NCBI GenBank assembly: GCA_018609825.1 | Contig: JAHEOA010000202.1 | Coordinates: forward strand, 1 to 12,326 | Source of the DNA: Candidatus Bipolaricaulota bacterium | GTDB lineage: Bacteria; Bipolaricaulota; Bipolaricaulia; RBG-16-55-9 | Length of the DNA stretch: 12,326 nucleotides | Reading direction: 5' to 3' | In this document: positions 5,990 through 12,326 of the stretch, piece after piece | How the letters are laid out: the number at the start of each line of letters is the position of its first letter | Position numbering within the stretch: the stretch's first letter is position 1 | Notes under the pieces: model-generated | Databases searched by the model: none | Seen by the model: the letters and a program-made list of their open reading frames with translations, nothing else | What the model was told of the DNA's origin: nothing | Position numbers and translations under genes: made by a program

Positions 5990-6218
5990 CGTTGCCCAAG
6001 GATCAACCATGCCCCGCGAGCGCACGCCGCACCGGCGCGGCGCGGCTCAGCCAGCACCCGCCCGCGCTCCGGATTAGCGACCGATCGTCCATCGGCACCG
6101 CATCCGGTCCGCGCCGCGTCCCCGGCGCCGAGCGCCGGGCGGTGTTCCCAGGCATCGCGTGCCCTCGGTCGGCTTGGGCGGCTCGGGCGGCCTGCCGTGA
6201 CGGGCCCGATGCGCGGGA
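5990..6218. other. GC-rich intergenic stretch with hairpin, no credible gene
   Basis: Lies between the gerW stop and the cold-shock promoter. The open frames here are Arg/Pro/Ala-rich with no ribosome-binding site and look like GC-driven artefacts. It contains an 8-bp perfect stem CCCGGCGC / GCGCCGGG with a CGA loop (6121-6139), about 80 bases downstream of the gerW stop. This may end the DUF2953-gerW transcript, though no T-tract follows. A smaller inverted repeat CCGAT/ATCGG is at 6081-6095. Confidence 0.5.
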
Positions 6219-6629
6219 TCAACCCATCTCGTCGTGGTTGTCGTGGCGCTCCTCGTCGGCGTCCGCGCCGTCGGACGTCTGCCCCTGCATCTTCTCGATG
6301 GTCTCGGGCAGCATCTCGAGGATCTTGGTCAGGCGCGACTCCTTGGTCTGGATGCCGACCACGGAGACCTCGCCGTCCTTGACGATCACCAGCGCGGCCG
6401 GGTCGAGCTTGACGGCGCCGCCGCCCCCGCCGCCGCTGCCCTTGCCGCCGGCCTTCTCGCCGCCTTCGCCCTCGCCTTCGCCGCCCCCGCCGCCGTAGCC
6501 GATGCCGAGCTTACAGACGGGGATGACCGTGTTGCCTTGGATCTCCATCGGCTCCCCGAAGATCGTCTCGCTCCGAGCGAACTCCTTGAGGTCCTGCGCC
6601 ACCTGCTGCAACAGATCCTGGACGACCAT
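6219..6629 (-). CDS. gerW: GerW/YtfJ-family protein with Gly/Glu-rich insert
   Basis: A 136-aa member of the family named for Bacillus YtfJ (GerW), a spore protein needed for normal germination; homologues also occur in bacteria that do not sporulate, where the role is unknown. Visible hallmarks are an N-terminal helix, FGEPMEIQGNTVIPVCKLGIGYG (residues 24-46), then, after a low-complexity Gly/Glu/Lys insert (about 46-71), the AVKLDPAALVIVKDGEVSVVGI strand pair and a short helix KILEMLPETIEKM. An acidic tail ends the protein. The start is ATG at 6629, overlapping the upstream stop as TGATG, with GGAGG ten bases before it. Together with the DUF2953 neighbour this matches the Bacillus ytfI-ytfJ arrangement. 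No other sporulation gene is in the window. Confidence 0.87.
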   Translation of the reverse strand: MVVQDLLQQVAQDLKEFARSETIFGEPMEIQGNTVIPVCKLGIGYGGGGGEGEGEGGEKAGGKGSGGGGGGAVKLDPAALVIVKDGEVSVVGIQTKESRLTKILEMLPETIEKMQGQTSDGADADEERHDNHDEMG

Positions 6630-7282
6630 CAGATACCGACCTCCGTTTCCCTCGCGTTCCGCGAGGACTCGTGATGATGACGTCGGCGGCGCTGCGCGCG
6701 CCACGTCCGCCATATTCTCCGCTTGGGCAGATGCCAGAGAACCACCAGCGGCATCCCGATCAACACGCCCAATCTTACCGAGACGCGACCCCGAAGGCGG
6801 ATCGCGTGGACCGCCCCGTCGAAATCCGGCGCAACCGTCAACTCGATCGGCCGACTCCACGGCTGCAGCGCGCCGTACACCGCGTAGATCGCCCCGATCA
6901 GCATCCCCGTATCCGCGGGATCGTCGGTCCCGACGGTCCCCCATATGCGCAACTCATCGATCCGCAGCCGACGCAACAGATAGACCAGGCCGCGCTTGAG
7001 CCCCTGCAGCCCATCAGGGAGCAGCTTGAGCCAATCCATGGCGCCGCCGCGCTTCGTCTTGGCCTTCTGCTTGCTCGGCCCGTCGCCAGCGTCCTCGGAC
7101 TTTCTCCGGGATTGCCTGGCGTCGGCTGGCTTGCCCGACGGCACCCGGAACGTGAAGCCGAGATACGCCACACGCACCTCGCGCCGTTCGGGCCCGAGCT
7201 CGCCGGTGACCGTGATCCACCGCGAGAGCGCAAAGGCCAGCCCGACCATCAGTAATCCGACGACAATGCCCAGTGTTATCAT
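6629..7282 (-). CDS. DUF2953-family membrane protein, partner of GerW
   Basis: A 217-aa protein of the YtfI/DUF2953 type. An N-terminal transmembrane helix (about 3-20) is followed by beta strands (TVTGELGPERREVRVAYLGFTFRV), a charged linker (51-80), and the family-like core LLRRLRIDELRIWGTVGTDDPADTGMLIGAIYAVYG (about 102-137). Next comes DUF2953-like IELTVAPDFDG and a second hydrophobic segment (about 169-184). The C-terminus is very basic and His/Arg-rich. Its function is unknown; in Bacillus the homologue is next to gerW. The stop overlaps the gerW start by one base, so the two are co-translated. The ribosome-binding site is imperfect: one AGGAG is only two bases from the ATG and a GGAG is 12 away. 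It diverges from ctaA. Confidence 0.82.
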   Translation of the reverse strand: MITLGIVVGLLMVGLAFALSRWITVTGELGPERREVRVAYLGFTFRVPSGKPADARQSRRKSEDAGDGPSKQKAKTKRGGAMDWLKLLPDGLQGLKRGLVYLLRRLRIDELRIWGTVGTDDPADTGMLIGAIYAVYGALQPWSRPIELTVAPDFDGAVHAIRLRGRVSVRLGVLIGMPLVVLWHLPKRRIWRTWRAQRRRRHHHESSRNARETEVGI

Positions 7283-7320
7283 GGCTCCTGCACGCTCCGC
7301 ATCGCCATGGTCATACCCGA

Positions 7321-7351
7321 TTTATCGGATATGTGCCATGTCCGGGATCAA
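7321..7351 (-). promoter_or_regulatory. Weak candidate promoter for DUF2953-gerW
   Basis: On the minus strand TTGATC (7351-7346) and GATAAA (7326-7321) are 19 bases apart, longer than ideal. A CCGAT-TT-ATCGG inverted repeat overlaps the -10 side. It is the best candidate seen in the divergent gap, and is weak. Confidence 0.28.
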
Positions 7352-7377
7352 CCCCCGCTCGCATCCACATGAATCGG

Positions 7378-7405
7378 TGGACGCACGCCCGCTGATCCCT
7401 ATAAT
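7378..7405 (+). promoter_or_regulatory. ctaA promoter with consensus -10, predicted leaderless start
   Basis: TATAAT at 7400-7405 is a perfect -10, with TGGACG (7378-7383) as a -35 at 16 bases. The -10 ends nine bases before the ctaA ATG, so transcription should begin about at the start codon. The -10 is the centre of an inverted repeat ATCCC-TATAATT-GGGAT (7395-7411), a possible operator. Confidence 0.62.
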
Positions 7406-7414
7406 TGGGATGCC

Positions 7415-8368
7415 ATGGCCTCGCGCGGATTCGTCCGATACGCCTGGGGGACGCTCGCCTACACCGTCGGGGTGATCCTCTGGGGCGCGTTCGTGCGCGC
7501 CACGGGCTCCGGGGCGGGCTGCGCCAACAACTGGCCGCTGTGCAACGGCGAGGTCCTTCCGCGCCCCGAGCGGGTCGAGACGCTGATCGAGTTCGCCCAC
7601 CGGGCCAGCAGCGGCCTCGCGTTCCTGCTCGTCGTCGGCCTCGCCATCTGGGCTTTTCGCACGTTCGCACGCGGTCACCGGGTGCGCTGGACGTCGGGAT
7701 TGGCCGTCGTCTTCATGATCACCGAGTCGCTCGTCGGAGCGGGATTGGTGCTGCTGGAACTCGTTGCCGAGGACGCCTCCATCGCGAGGGCCTACTGGAT
7801 GGCCGGGCACCTGCTCAATACGTTCCTGCTTCTGGCCACGCTAACGCTGACCGCCTGGTGGAGCACCCACCACGCCCCCCTGAAGATCCGCCAAGCCGGC
7901 GGAGGGGCGCTCGGCATCGGCGTCGCGCTGTTCGGATTGGTGCTCGTGAGCGTCAGCGGCGCCGTGACGGCGTTGGGCGACACGCTCTATCGGCTCGGCG
8001 GGACCGAGCCGTCCGCCACAGCCGAACTGCTGATCGGCCTGCGCTCGATCCATCCGATCCTGTCCATCGCCACCAGTCTGGTCGTGCTGTTGATCGTCCT
8101 GACGACCGCCACGGCCCGTCCGTCCGCTCAGACCACGGGCCTCAGCCGCTGGCTGGCGGGCGGCCTCATCGGCCAGTTGGGGGTCGGCGCGCTCAACGTG
8201 GCGCTGAGCGCCCCCGTCTGGATGCAGATCGTCCATCTGCTGGCCGCCGATCTCATCTGGATGGCCTTGATCGTCTTCGCGGCTACTGTCATGGCCGACG
8301 CCCCTGCCCCCAACGCCGCCAAAGCCCAACAGCCCAAAACCGCGCACACTACACCTAATCGACGCTAA
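7415..8368 (+). CDS. ctaA: Heme A synthase (COX15/CtaA family)
   Basis: A 317-aa, eight-helix membrane enzyme that oxidises the C8 methyl of heme O to the formyl group of heme A, the cofactor of aa3-type cytochrome oxidases. The N-terminal half has GAFVRATGSGAGC and NNWPLCNG with the Cys pair C36 and C43 (as in Bacillus CtaA), then E59 and H62 (EFAHR). Other conserved histidines are H132 (AGHLLNTFLLL), H213 (SIHPILS) and H274 (IVHLLAADLIWM). So the full heme-ligand set and catalytic Glu are present in an ordinary-length protein. There is no good Shine-Dalgarno, and the promoter suggests a leaderless mRNA. No ctaB or oxidase gene is adjacent here. The C-terminal tail follows a 10-bp tandem duplication at the stop. 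Confidence 0.95.
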   Translation: MASRGFVRYAWGTLAYTVGVILWGAFVRATGSGAGCANNWPLCNGEVLPRPERVETLIEFAHRASSGLAFLLVVGLAIWAFRTFARGHRVRWTSGLAVVFMITESLVGAGLVLLELVAEDASIARAYWMAGHLLNTFLLLATLTLTAWWSTHHAPLKIRQAGGGALGIGVALFGLVLVSVSGAVTALGDTLYRLGGTEPSATAELLIGLRSIHPILSIATSLVVLLIVLTTATARPSAQTTGLSRWLAGGLIGQLGVGALNVALSAPVWMQIVHLLAADLIWMALIVFAATVMADAPAPNAAKAQQPKTAHTTPNRR

Positions 8369-8374
8369 TCGACG
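8355..8374. repeat. 10-bp tandem duplication spanning the ctaA stop codon
   Basis: CTAATCGACG occurs twice in a row. The second copy supplies the TAA stop because ten bases shift the frame. With one copy the reading frame would continue ten more codons, to a TGA at 8397-8399 in present coordinates. Confidence 0.85.
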
Positions 8375-8419
8375 GTCGAGCCCATTTCCCGAATTCTGAG
8401 GCCGTTTGTCATGCTCGTA

Positions 8420-8449
8420 TTGACAGTCACGGCCATATCCGTCTATCGT
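8420..8449 (+). promoter_or_regulatory. Promoter for the PKD-protein gene
   Basis: Consensus TTGACA (8420-8425), an 18-base spacer and TATCGT (8444-8449) place a start near 8456, about 30 bases before the ATG and just upstream of its Shine-Dalgarno. Confidence 0.55.
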
Positions 8450-8485
8450 CCATCCGGAGGGCAACCACGTAAGGAGGTCCAGTCG

Positions 8486-10486
8486 ATGAGCCGTGCCGCC
8501 CGCGCGGTGGCTGCGGTGATCTTGATGGGCGGGCTGTTCGCCCTCGCCGTCGCCGCGCCGGGGCAGAGCCCACTGGGCGAGGCCGCCAAGGAGGAGCTGA
8601 GCGAGCAGGCCGGGATCCCGCTCGACATGCTGGCGACCATGGTCGTCACCGACGGAGCGGACCAGTTCATCCTGGCCTTCGTCGCCGCCGCCCCGTCCGT
8701 GCTGGAGAGCAACCTGAGCGAGGAGCTCAAGGACGGCGTTCGGCCGTTCGTCGGCACGCCGGCGCTTTTGGCGCTCGTCTATCCCACGCAGGCGTCCCGC
8801 TTCGATCCGCGCCGGATCTCGTTCGCCCAGGGCGACGCGCGCTTCCTCATCGACGCCAGCGACATCACGCCGCTGACGGAGAACTTCCGCGCGGGCCAGC
8901 TCTCCGCCGAAACGCTCAGCGCCGGGGTGATCGAGCTGCCCGAGCAACTGGACGAGTCGCAGGCCTTCGAGATCGTCTTCCGGGGCGCGTTTACGGCGTC
9001 GATCCAGCCGACCTTCGGCAACAACGCCCATCGATCCTCGAGCCAAATGACCGCCGTCGTCCGCCAAGACGGGCGAGCCTGGACGCTGGCGCCGCTGCAG
9101 ACCTCGGCGAGCCTGGGGGAGGTCTACCAATACGAGAACTTCAGCAGCCAGAGCCCGCTCGTCCGCGAGAACGCCAGCATCCTCTTGCTCCACCAGAACG
9201 CGGACGGGACGCTGTCGCTGGTGACCATCCATCAAGCGCGCCGGCCGGCCGAGGTCAAGCTGACGCTCTGGGGGCTGCCGCCGGACGCGACGTTCGCCAT
9301 CCAGGACGACCCCGACGACGCCTATTGGCTGGACCCGCCGTCGGCCAAGGCCACCTGGCGCTGGTCCAGCGGCAAGACCGACGGCGGCGCGATCAGCGGC
9401 CTGACCGACGGCACCTCGCTGTCCGTGCGCCCGGCGTTCAACGACAGCATTTCCACATGGTACCTGGTCCGCGGCAGCGTGAGCGATCCCGAATACGTGG
9501 AACTCCCCTCGACGTCGTCGCCGCTGCAGTTGGTGATCTCGCGGGTGGGTTCAAGCTCCGCGGAATCCGAGGAGGAAGACGAGAAACCCGAAGGAGCCCC
9601 GAATGAGCTGAGCGCGGAGATGGCGATTCGTCCGTCGCAACCCGAAGTGGGGCAGACCGTCACGTTCGATGCCGGCGCGTCGACCGCCCCGTCGGCGGAG
9701 ATCGTCGAGTACGCTTGGGACTTCGACGCCGACGGTCGCTTGGACGAGCGAGGCGAGCGCGCCTCGGCCACGCACGCGTACCGCTCGGCCGGCACCTATC
9801 GCGTCAAGTTGCAAATCACCGACGATCAAGGCCGCACGGCGACGGCGACGCGCACGGTCGACGTCGGACGGGCGTCACGCCCCGCCAGCGTGGACCGGAT
9901 CATCGGCGCCTATCTGCCCGAATCGCAGGCGTTGCCCGGCAGTTCCTTTCACGTCCGGCTCAAGGTCCAAGCCCATCGGCGGACCGTCGGCCTCGGGGTG
10001 CGCGAGCGCCCGCCCGAGGGCTGGCAACTTACGCCCGTGCAGAACGCCGGCGCGGAGTTCAACCGCGAGCTGGGCGAGTGGCTGTTTACCGATCCGCTCC
10101 GTGCCAGCCAGACGCGGACGATCCTCTATCGGGTCGACGTCCCCGAGCGCGCGAAGCCGGGCACGTTCCGCTTTGCCGGCCAGGCGTTCAGCGGCGTTCC
10201 GGCCATGCAGACCGAGCTGGGCGGCGACGCCATCGCAGAGGTCGTGCACGCGTTGCCCATCCGCGTCGCCGTCTCGCGGCTCAACGACGACGGGGGCCTC
10301 GATCTCCGCCGCTCCAACCGGATCACGTTCGGCCAGATGCTGCAAGCGACGGTGCTCTGGAAGGAGCAAGCCCGGGTACCCGGCACGGACGGGCGCACGA
10401 TCGACCTGCCGACGATGGTGACGCTGGTGGCCTACTGGCGCACCCGAACACCCGTCGATCGCCCCTTGCCCGCCGACGATCGCTGA
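8486..10486 (+). CDS. Secreted PKD-domain protein with duplicated C-terminal dockerin-like motif
   Basis: A 666-aa exported protein. The ATG at 8486 has TAAGGAGG just upstream and gives a proper signal peptide (hydrophobic about 8-23); the 25 extra codons upstream lie over the promoter. Residues about 30-350 are an unrecognised beta-rich region, followed by an acidic linker (ESEEEDEKPEG). A PKD domain covers about 377-461, with the hallmark YAWDFDADG (409-417), a Y..AGTYRVKL strand and ITDDQGRTAT. Residues about 465-600 look like another Ig-like/NEW3-type beta domain. The last 60 residues repeat a motif: NRITFGQMLQATVLW (from 611) and IDLPTMVTLVAYW (about 638-650), resembling paired dockerin/EF-hand-like helices lacking clear calcium loops. 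There is no membrane anchor. Likely an extracellular binding or surface-assembly protein; the ligand is unknown. Confidence 0.83.
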   Translation: MSRAARAVAAVILMGGLFALAVAAPGQSPLGEAAKEELSEQAGIPLDMLATMVVTDGADQFILAFVAAAPSVLESNLSEELKDGVRPFVGTPALLALVYPTQASRFDPRRISFAQGDARFLIDASDITPLTENFRAGQLSAETLSAGVIELPEQLDESQAFEIVFRGAFTASIQPTFGNNAHRSSSQMTAVVRQDGRAWTLAPLQTSASLGEVYQYENFSSQSPLVRENASILLLHQNADGTLSLVTIHQARRPAEVKLTLWGLPPDATFAIQDDPDDAYWLDPPSAKATWRWSSGKTDGGAISGLTDGTSLSVRPAFNDSISTWYLVRGSVSDPEYVELPSTSSPLQLVISRVGSSSAESEEEDEKPEGAPNELSAEMAIRPSQPEVGQTVTFDAGASTAPSAEIVEYAWDFDADGRLDERGERASATHAYRSAGTYRVKLQITDDQGRTATATRTVDVGRASRPASVDRIIGAYLPESQALPGSSFHVRLKVQAHRRTVGLGVRERPPEGWQLTPVQNAGAEFNRELGEWLFTDPLRASQTRTILYRVDVPERAKPGTFRFAGQAFSGVPAMQTELGGDAIAEVVHALPIRVAVSRLNDDGGLDLRRSNRITFGQMLQATVLWKEQARVPGTDGRTIDLPTMVTLVAYWRTRTPVDRPLPADDR

Positions 10487-10506
10487 CTGTGTCCGCCAAC
10501 ACAGTC
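10485..10506 (+). terminator. Hairpin at the end of the PKD-protein gene
   Basis: GACTGTGT and ACACAGTC form a perfect 8-bp stem with a CCGCCA loop, beginning inside the TGA stop codon. No T-tract follows, so it may protect the mRNA 3' end or help a factor-dependent stop rather than act as a classic intrinsic terminator. Confidence 0.5.
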
Positions 10507-10574
10507 CATAGGCCCTTCGCTCCGTTACGCTATCCGTTAAGGGCAGCAACACGCTCGACACGGAGAGGTCCGTC

Positions 10575-10664
10575 ATGGCCGAGTCGGACGCCGCATCCGC
10601 ACTGTTCTTTGCCATCTTTATGATCGTCTTTTCCCGGTTCCTCAGTGCCATCTTGGGCAACTGA
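10575..10664 (+). CDS. Possible 29-aa membrane microprotein
   Basis: A short frame, ATG to TGA, in an otherwise empty gap. GGAGAGG (10562-10568) lies six bases before the ATG, an ideal ribosome-binding site. The product starts MAESDAAS and then has one hydrophobic helix, ALFFAIFMIVFSRFLSAIL, ending GN. That is the layout of known single-pass microproteins. No family is recognised. The good ribosome-binding site and the hydrophobic helix argue for translation, but a frame this short could be accidental. Confidence 0.5.
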   Translation: MAESDAASALFFAIFMIVFSRFLSAILGN

Positions 10665-10713
10665 GGTCCAACCGAGGCACGCCAGCGCCAGGGCGTCTCC
10701 CCGGTCGGCTGGC

Positions 10714-10743
10714 TTGACGCGGCAATTTGCGCCGCGCTAAGCT
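10714..10743 (+). promoter_or_regulatory. Promoter for the GNAT-like gene
   Basis: TTGACG (10714-10719), an 18-base spacer and TAAGCT (10738-10743) predict a start near 10750, about 45 bases before the ATG. The spacer holds an inverted repeat CGCGGC/GCCGCG (10718-10736), a possible operator. Confidence 0.42.
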
Positions 10744-10794
10744 CGTCCATCCGCCCGAACGCGACGACGGGCAAGGGACGTGCGTCGAACGGCC

Positions 10795-11931
10795 ATGAGC
10801 GTGGACATCCATCCGGTCACGACCCAGTCGGACCTAAGCCGCTTCGTTGACCTTCCCTGGCGGATCTATCGGGACGACCCCTGCTGGGTCGCCCCGTTGC
10901 GCTCCGACGAGGCCAAGAAGTTCGACCGCCAGCGCAACCCGTTCTTCGACCATGCCGACGCCGCGTTCCTCTTGGCGCTCGACGGCGATCGCCCCGTCGG
11001 GCGTATCTCGGCCCACATCGACCGCCTCTACAACCAGTTCCACGACACCCAGACGGGGTTCTTCGGCTTCTTCGAGACGGCCGAACGCCCCGACGTCGCC
11101 GATGCGCTGTTCGGGGCCGCCATGGAGTGGCTGCGCGAGCAGGGCATGACGCACGTCATGGGCCCATTCGACTACAACACCAACGGCGAAAGCGGGCTCC
11201 TCGTCGACGGCTTCGGCAGCCCCCCCGCTTTGATGATGCCGTACAATCCCCCCTACTATGCCGAGCTCATCGAGCGCAACGGCTTCGCCAAGGCCAAGGA
11301 TCTGGTCGCCTATCTGGTGCAACTGGACGGGGAGACGTTCCTGACCGAGATGGCCTCGCTCGTCCCGCGCCTGGAGAAGGTCAGCCAGCGGGCGCTGGAC
11401 GACGGCTACACCGCGCGCCCGATCAACCTAAAGGATTTTCATGGCGAAGTCGCCCGCCTGCGCGAGATCTACAACGAGGCCTGGGAGGCCAACTGGGGCT
11501 TCGTGCCGCTGACCGAGCGGGAGTTCGAGGAAATGGCCCGCGAGCTGAAGCGGGTCGTCAATCCCGACCTCGGCGTCCTGATCGAGTTCGGCGATGAGCC
11601 CGTCGCGTTCGGGATGGCCCTGCCCGACTTCAATCAGGCACGCCAGCCCGTCAACGGCCGACTGTTCCCATTCGGCTTGTTGAAACTGCTCTGGCACCTG
11701 CGCCGCATCGACGGCATGCGGATGATGACGCTCGGCATCAAGGCCCAGCACCGCGTCCGCGGCGTGGACGCGCTCTTGTATCTGCACATGATCCGCTCGG
11801 CCATGGCCAGTCCCTACAAGTGGTGCGAATGTTCCTGGATCCTGGAGGACAATTCCAAGATGCGCCAGACCATGGAGCGCATCACCGGCCACCTCTACAA
11901 GCGCTATCGCGTCTACGAGCGCCCGCTGTAA
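10795..11931 (+). CDS. GNAT-like acetyltransferase-superfamily protein, uncharacterised
   Basis: A 378-aa cytoplasmic protein of a widespread uncharacterised family usually annotated as N-acetyltransferase. The N-terminal half shows the family pattern: PWRIYRDDPCWVAPLR (21-36), NPFFDHADAAFLLALDGDRPVGRISAHID (48-76), GFFGFFE (88-94), then MGPFDYNTNGESGLLVDGF and MMPYNPPYY (122-155). The C-terminal half has a second GNAT-like unit (VLIEFGDEPVAFGMALPDFNQ, then SWILEDN near 347-353 and the closing YKRYRVYERPL). The substrate is unknown. The ATG at 10795 is preferred because its product begins like the family. An in-frame GTG at 10780 adds five residues, and the AAGGGA nearby is poorly spaced for either, so the start is uncertain. 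The S9 peptidase gene follows after 55 bases, possibly in one operon. Confidence 0.8.
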   Translation: MSVDIHPVTTQSDLSRFVDLPWRIYRDDPCWVAPLRSDEAKKFDRQRNPFFDHADAAFLLALDGDRPVGRISAHIDRLYNQFHDTQTGFFGFFETAERPDVADALFGAAMEWLREQGMTHVMGPFDYNTNGESGLLVDGFGSPPALMMPYNPPYYAELIERNGFAKAKDLVAYLVQLDGETFLTEMASLVPRLEKVSQRALDDGYTARPINLKDFHGEVARLREIYNEAWEANWGFVPLTEREFEEMARELKRVVNPDLGVLIEFGDEPVAFGMALPDFNQARQPVNGRLFPFGLLKLLWHLRRIDGMRMMTLGIKAQHRVRGVDALLYLHMIRSAMASPYKWCECSWILEDNSKMRQTMERITGHLYKRYRVYERPL

Positions 11932-11986
11932 GCGCCGTGGCATCTCGGTCTCACGGCATCGAAACGGCCAACATGGAGGAGGAACC

Positions 11987-12326
11987 ATGCCCAAGCGCCC
12001 CCTGGAGAAGGAAGACCTGCTCGCGCTCACGTTCGCGGGCGATCCCCAGATGAGCCCGGACGGTCGTCACGTCGCGCTGACCGCCAAGACGATCGACGCC
12101 GAGAAGAACGCCTATCGCTCGCATCTCTGGCTCTACGACGTCGAGTCGGAAGGTCTAACCCAGTTCACGTTCGGCGAGGTGAGCGATGCGAGCCCGCGCT
12201 GGTCCCCCGACGGCGCTCGTCTGGCGTTTCTCCGGACGGTCGAGACAGCGACCCAGATCTGGACGATGCGCGTCGACGGCGGCGAAGCCCGGCAACTGAC
12301 GGAGCTGCCCGAAGGCGCCATCAGTC
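11987..12326 (+). CDS. S9-family (prolyl oligopeptidase-like) peptidase, N-terminal part
   Basis: The first 113 codons of a gene that runs off the window. GGAGGAGG four bases before the ATG is a strong but close ribosome-binding site. After MPKRPLEKEDLLALTFAGDP come two beta-propeller (PD40/TolB-like) blades: MSPDGRHVALTAKTID with HLWLYDVESEGLTQFTFG, and RWSPDGARLAFLRTVETATQIWTMRVDGGEARQLT. That opening is typical of acylaminoacyl-peptidase or dipeptidyl-peptidase-like S9 enzymes, which cleave oligopeptides with a C-terminal alpha/beta-hydrolase domain. The catalytic domain is outside the window, so activity cannot be checked. There is no signal peptide, so it is probably cytoplasmic. A TolB-like non-enzymatic propeller is the alternative. 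Confidence 0.85.
   Translation, partial: MPKRPLEKEDLLALTFAGDPQMSPDGRHVALTAKTIDAEKNAYRSHLWLYDVESEGLTQFTFGEVSDASPRWSPDGARLAFLRTVETATQIWTMRVDGGEARQLTELPEGAIS

Noticed and set aside
5986..6222. 78-codon leftward frame downstream of gerW
   Set aside because: Ala/Arg/Gly-rich with no ribosome-binding site; overlaps hairpins and the promoter region.
6211..7353. CGGGATCAACCC shared by about 6213-6224 and 7343-7354
   Set aside because: A 12-base match is expected by chance between sites in a 12-kb GC-rich window, and the flanks differ.
7841..9235. 464-codon leftward frame spanning the ctaA end and the PKD-protein start
   Set aside because: Longest antisense frame, but Arg/Gly/Gln-rich, it crosses two real genes and a promoter, and it has no homologous motif.

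Overview
This is a GC-rich, densely coded bacterial chromosomal segment. Most genes have a strong Shine-Dalgarno sequence, and several start/stop codons overlap. No rRNA, tRNA, CRISPR, transposase or phage gene is visible. The mix of genes is an ECF sigma/anti-sigma pair, a DUF4097-type lipoprotein, a GerW-DUF2953 pair, a CtaA heme A synthase, a PKD protein with a duplicated C-terminal motif, and an S9 peptidase. This points to a free-living, probably poorly sampled lineage; Bipolaricaulota or Chloroflexota would both fit, but the sequence alone does not decide. CtaA implies aa3-type oxidase use and so some aerobic respiration.

Left part (1-4107). The first 30 bases hold the start of a leftward gene that looks like tatA. 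Diverging from it is a rightward four-gene run: ECF sigma factor, membrane anti-sigma factor with a large extracytoplasmic domain, predicted lipoprotein with a nine-turn beta-solenoid, and an exported Gly-rich protein. The first three overlap at their ends. The set reads as a self-contained envelope-sensing module: the sigma factor is held by the anti-sigma factor, whose outer domain, lipoprotein and exported partner are likely sensor or target components.

Middle part (4163-7282). All genes run leftward. From the promoter-proximal side they are DUF2953 membrane protein, GerW/YtfJ-like protein (1-nt overlap), cold-shock protein with a probable long leader, an acidic PD-(D/E)XK-like protein, a 57-aa basic protein, and a zinc-ribbon/DUF2007 protein. 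Intergenic DNA here is rich in structure: a 56-nt imperfect hairpin overlapping one copy of a 21-bp direct repeat, a GC-rich terminator-like hairpin, and palindromes in the cold-shock promoter and leader.

Right part (7378-12326). Genes run rightward. ctaA has a TATAAT box so close to its ATG that the mRNA is probably leaderless. It is followed by a 666-aa secreted PKD-domain protein with its own promoter, a 29-aa membrane microprotein, a two-part GNAT-like protein of an uncharacterised family, and the N-terminal end of an S9-family (prolyl-oligopeptidase-like) peptidase cut by the window edge.
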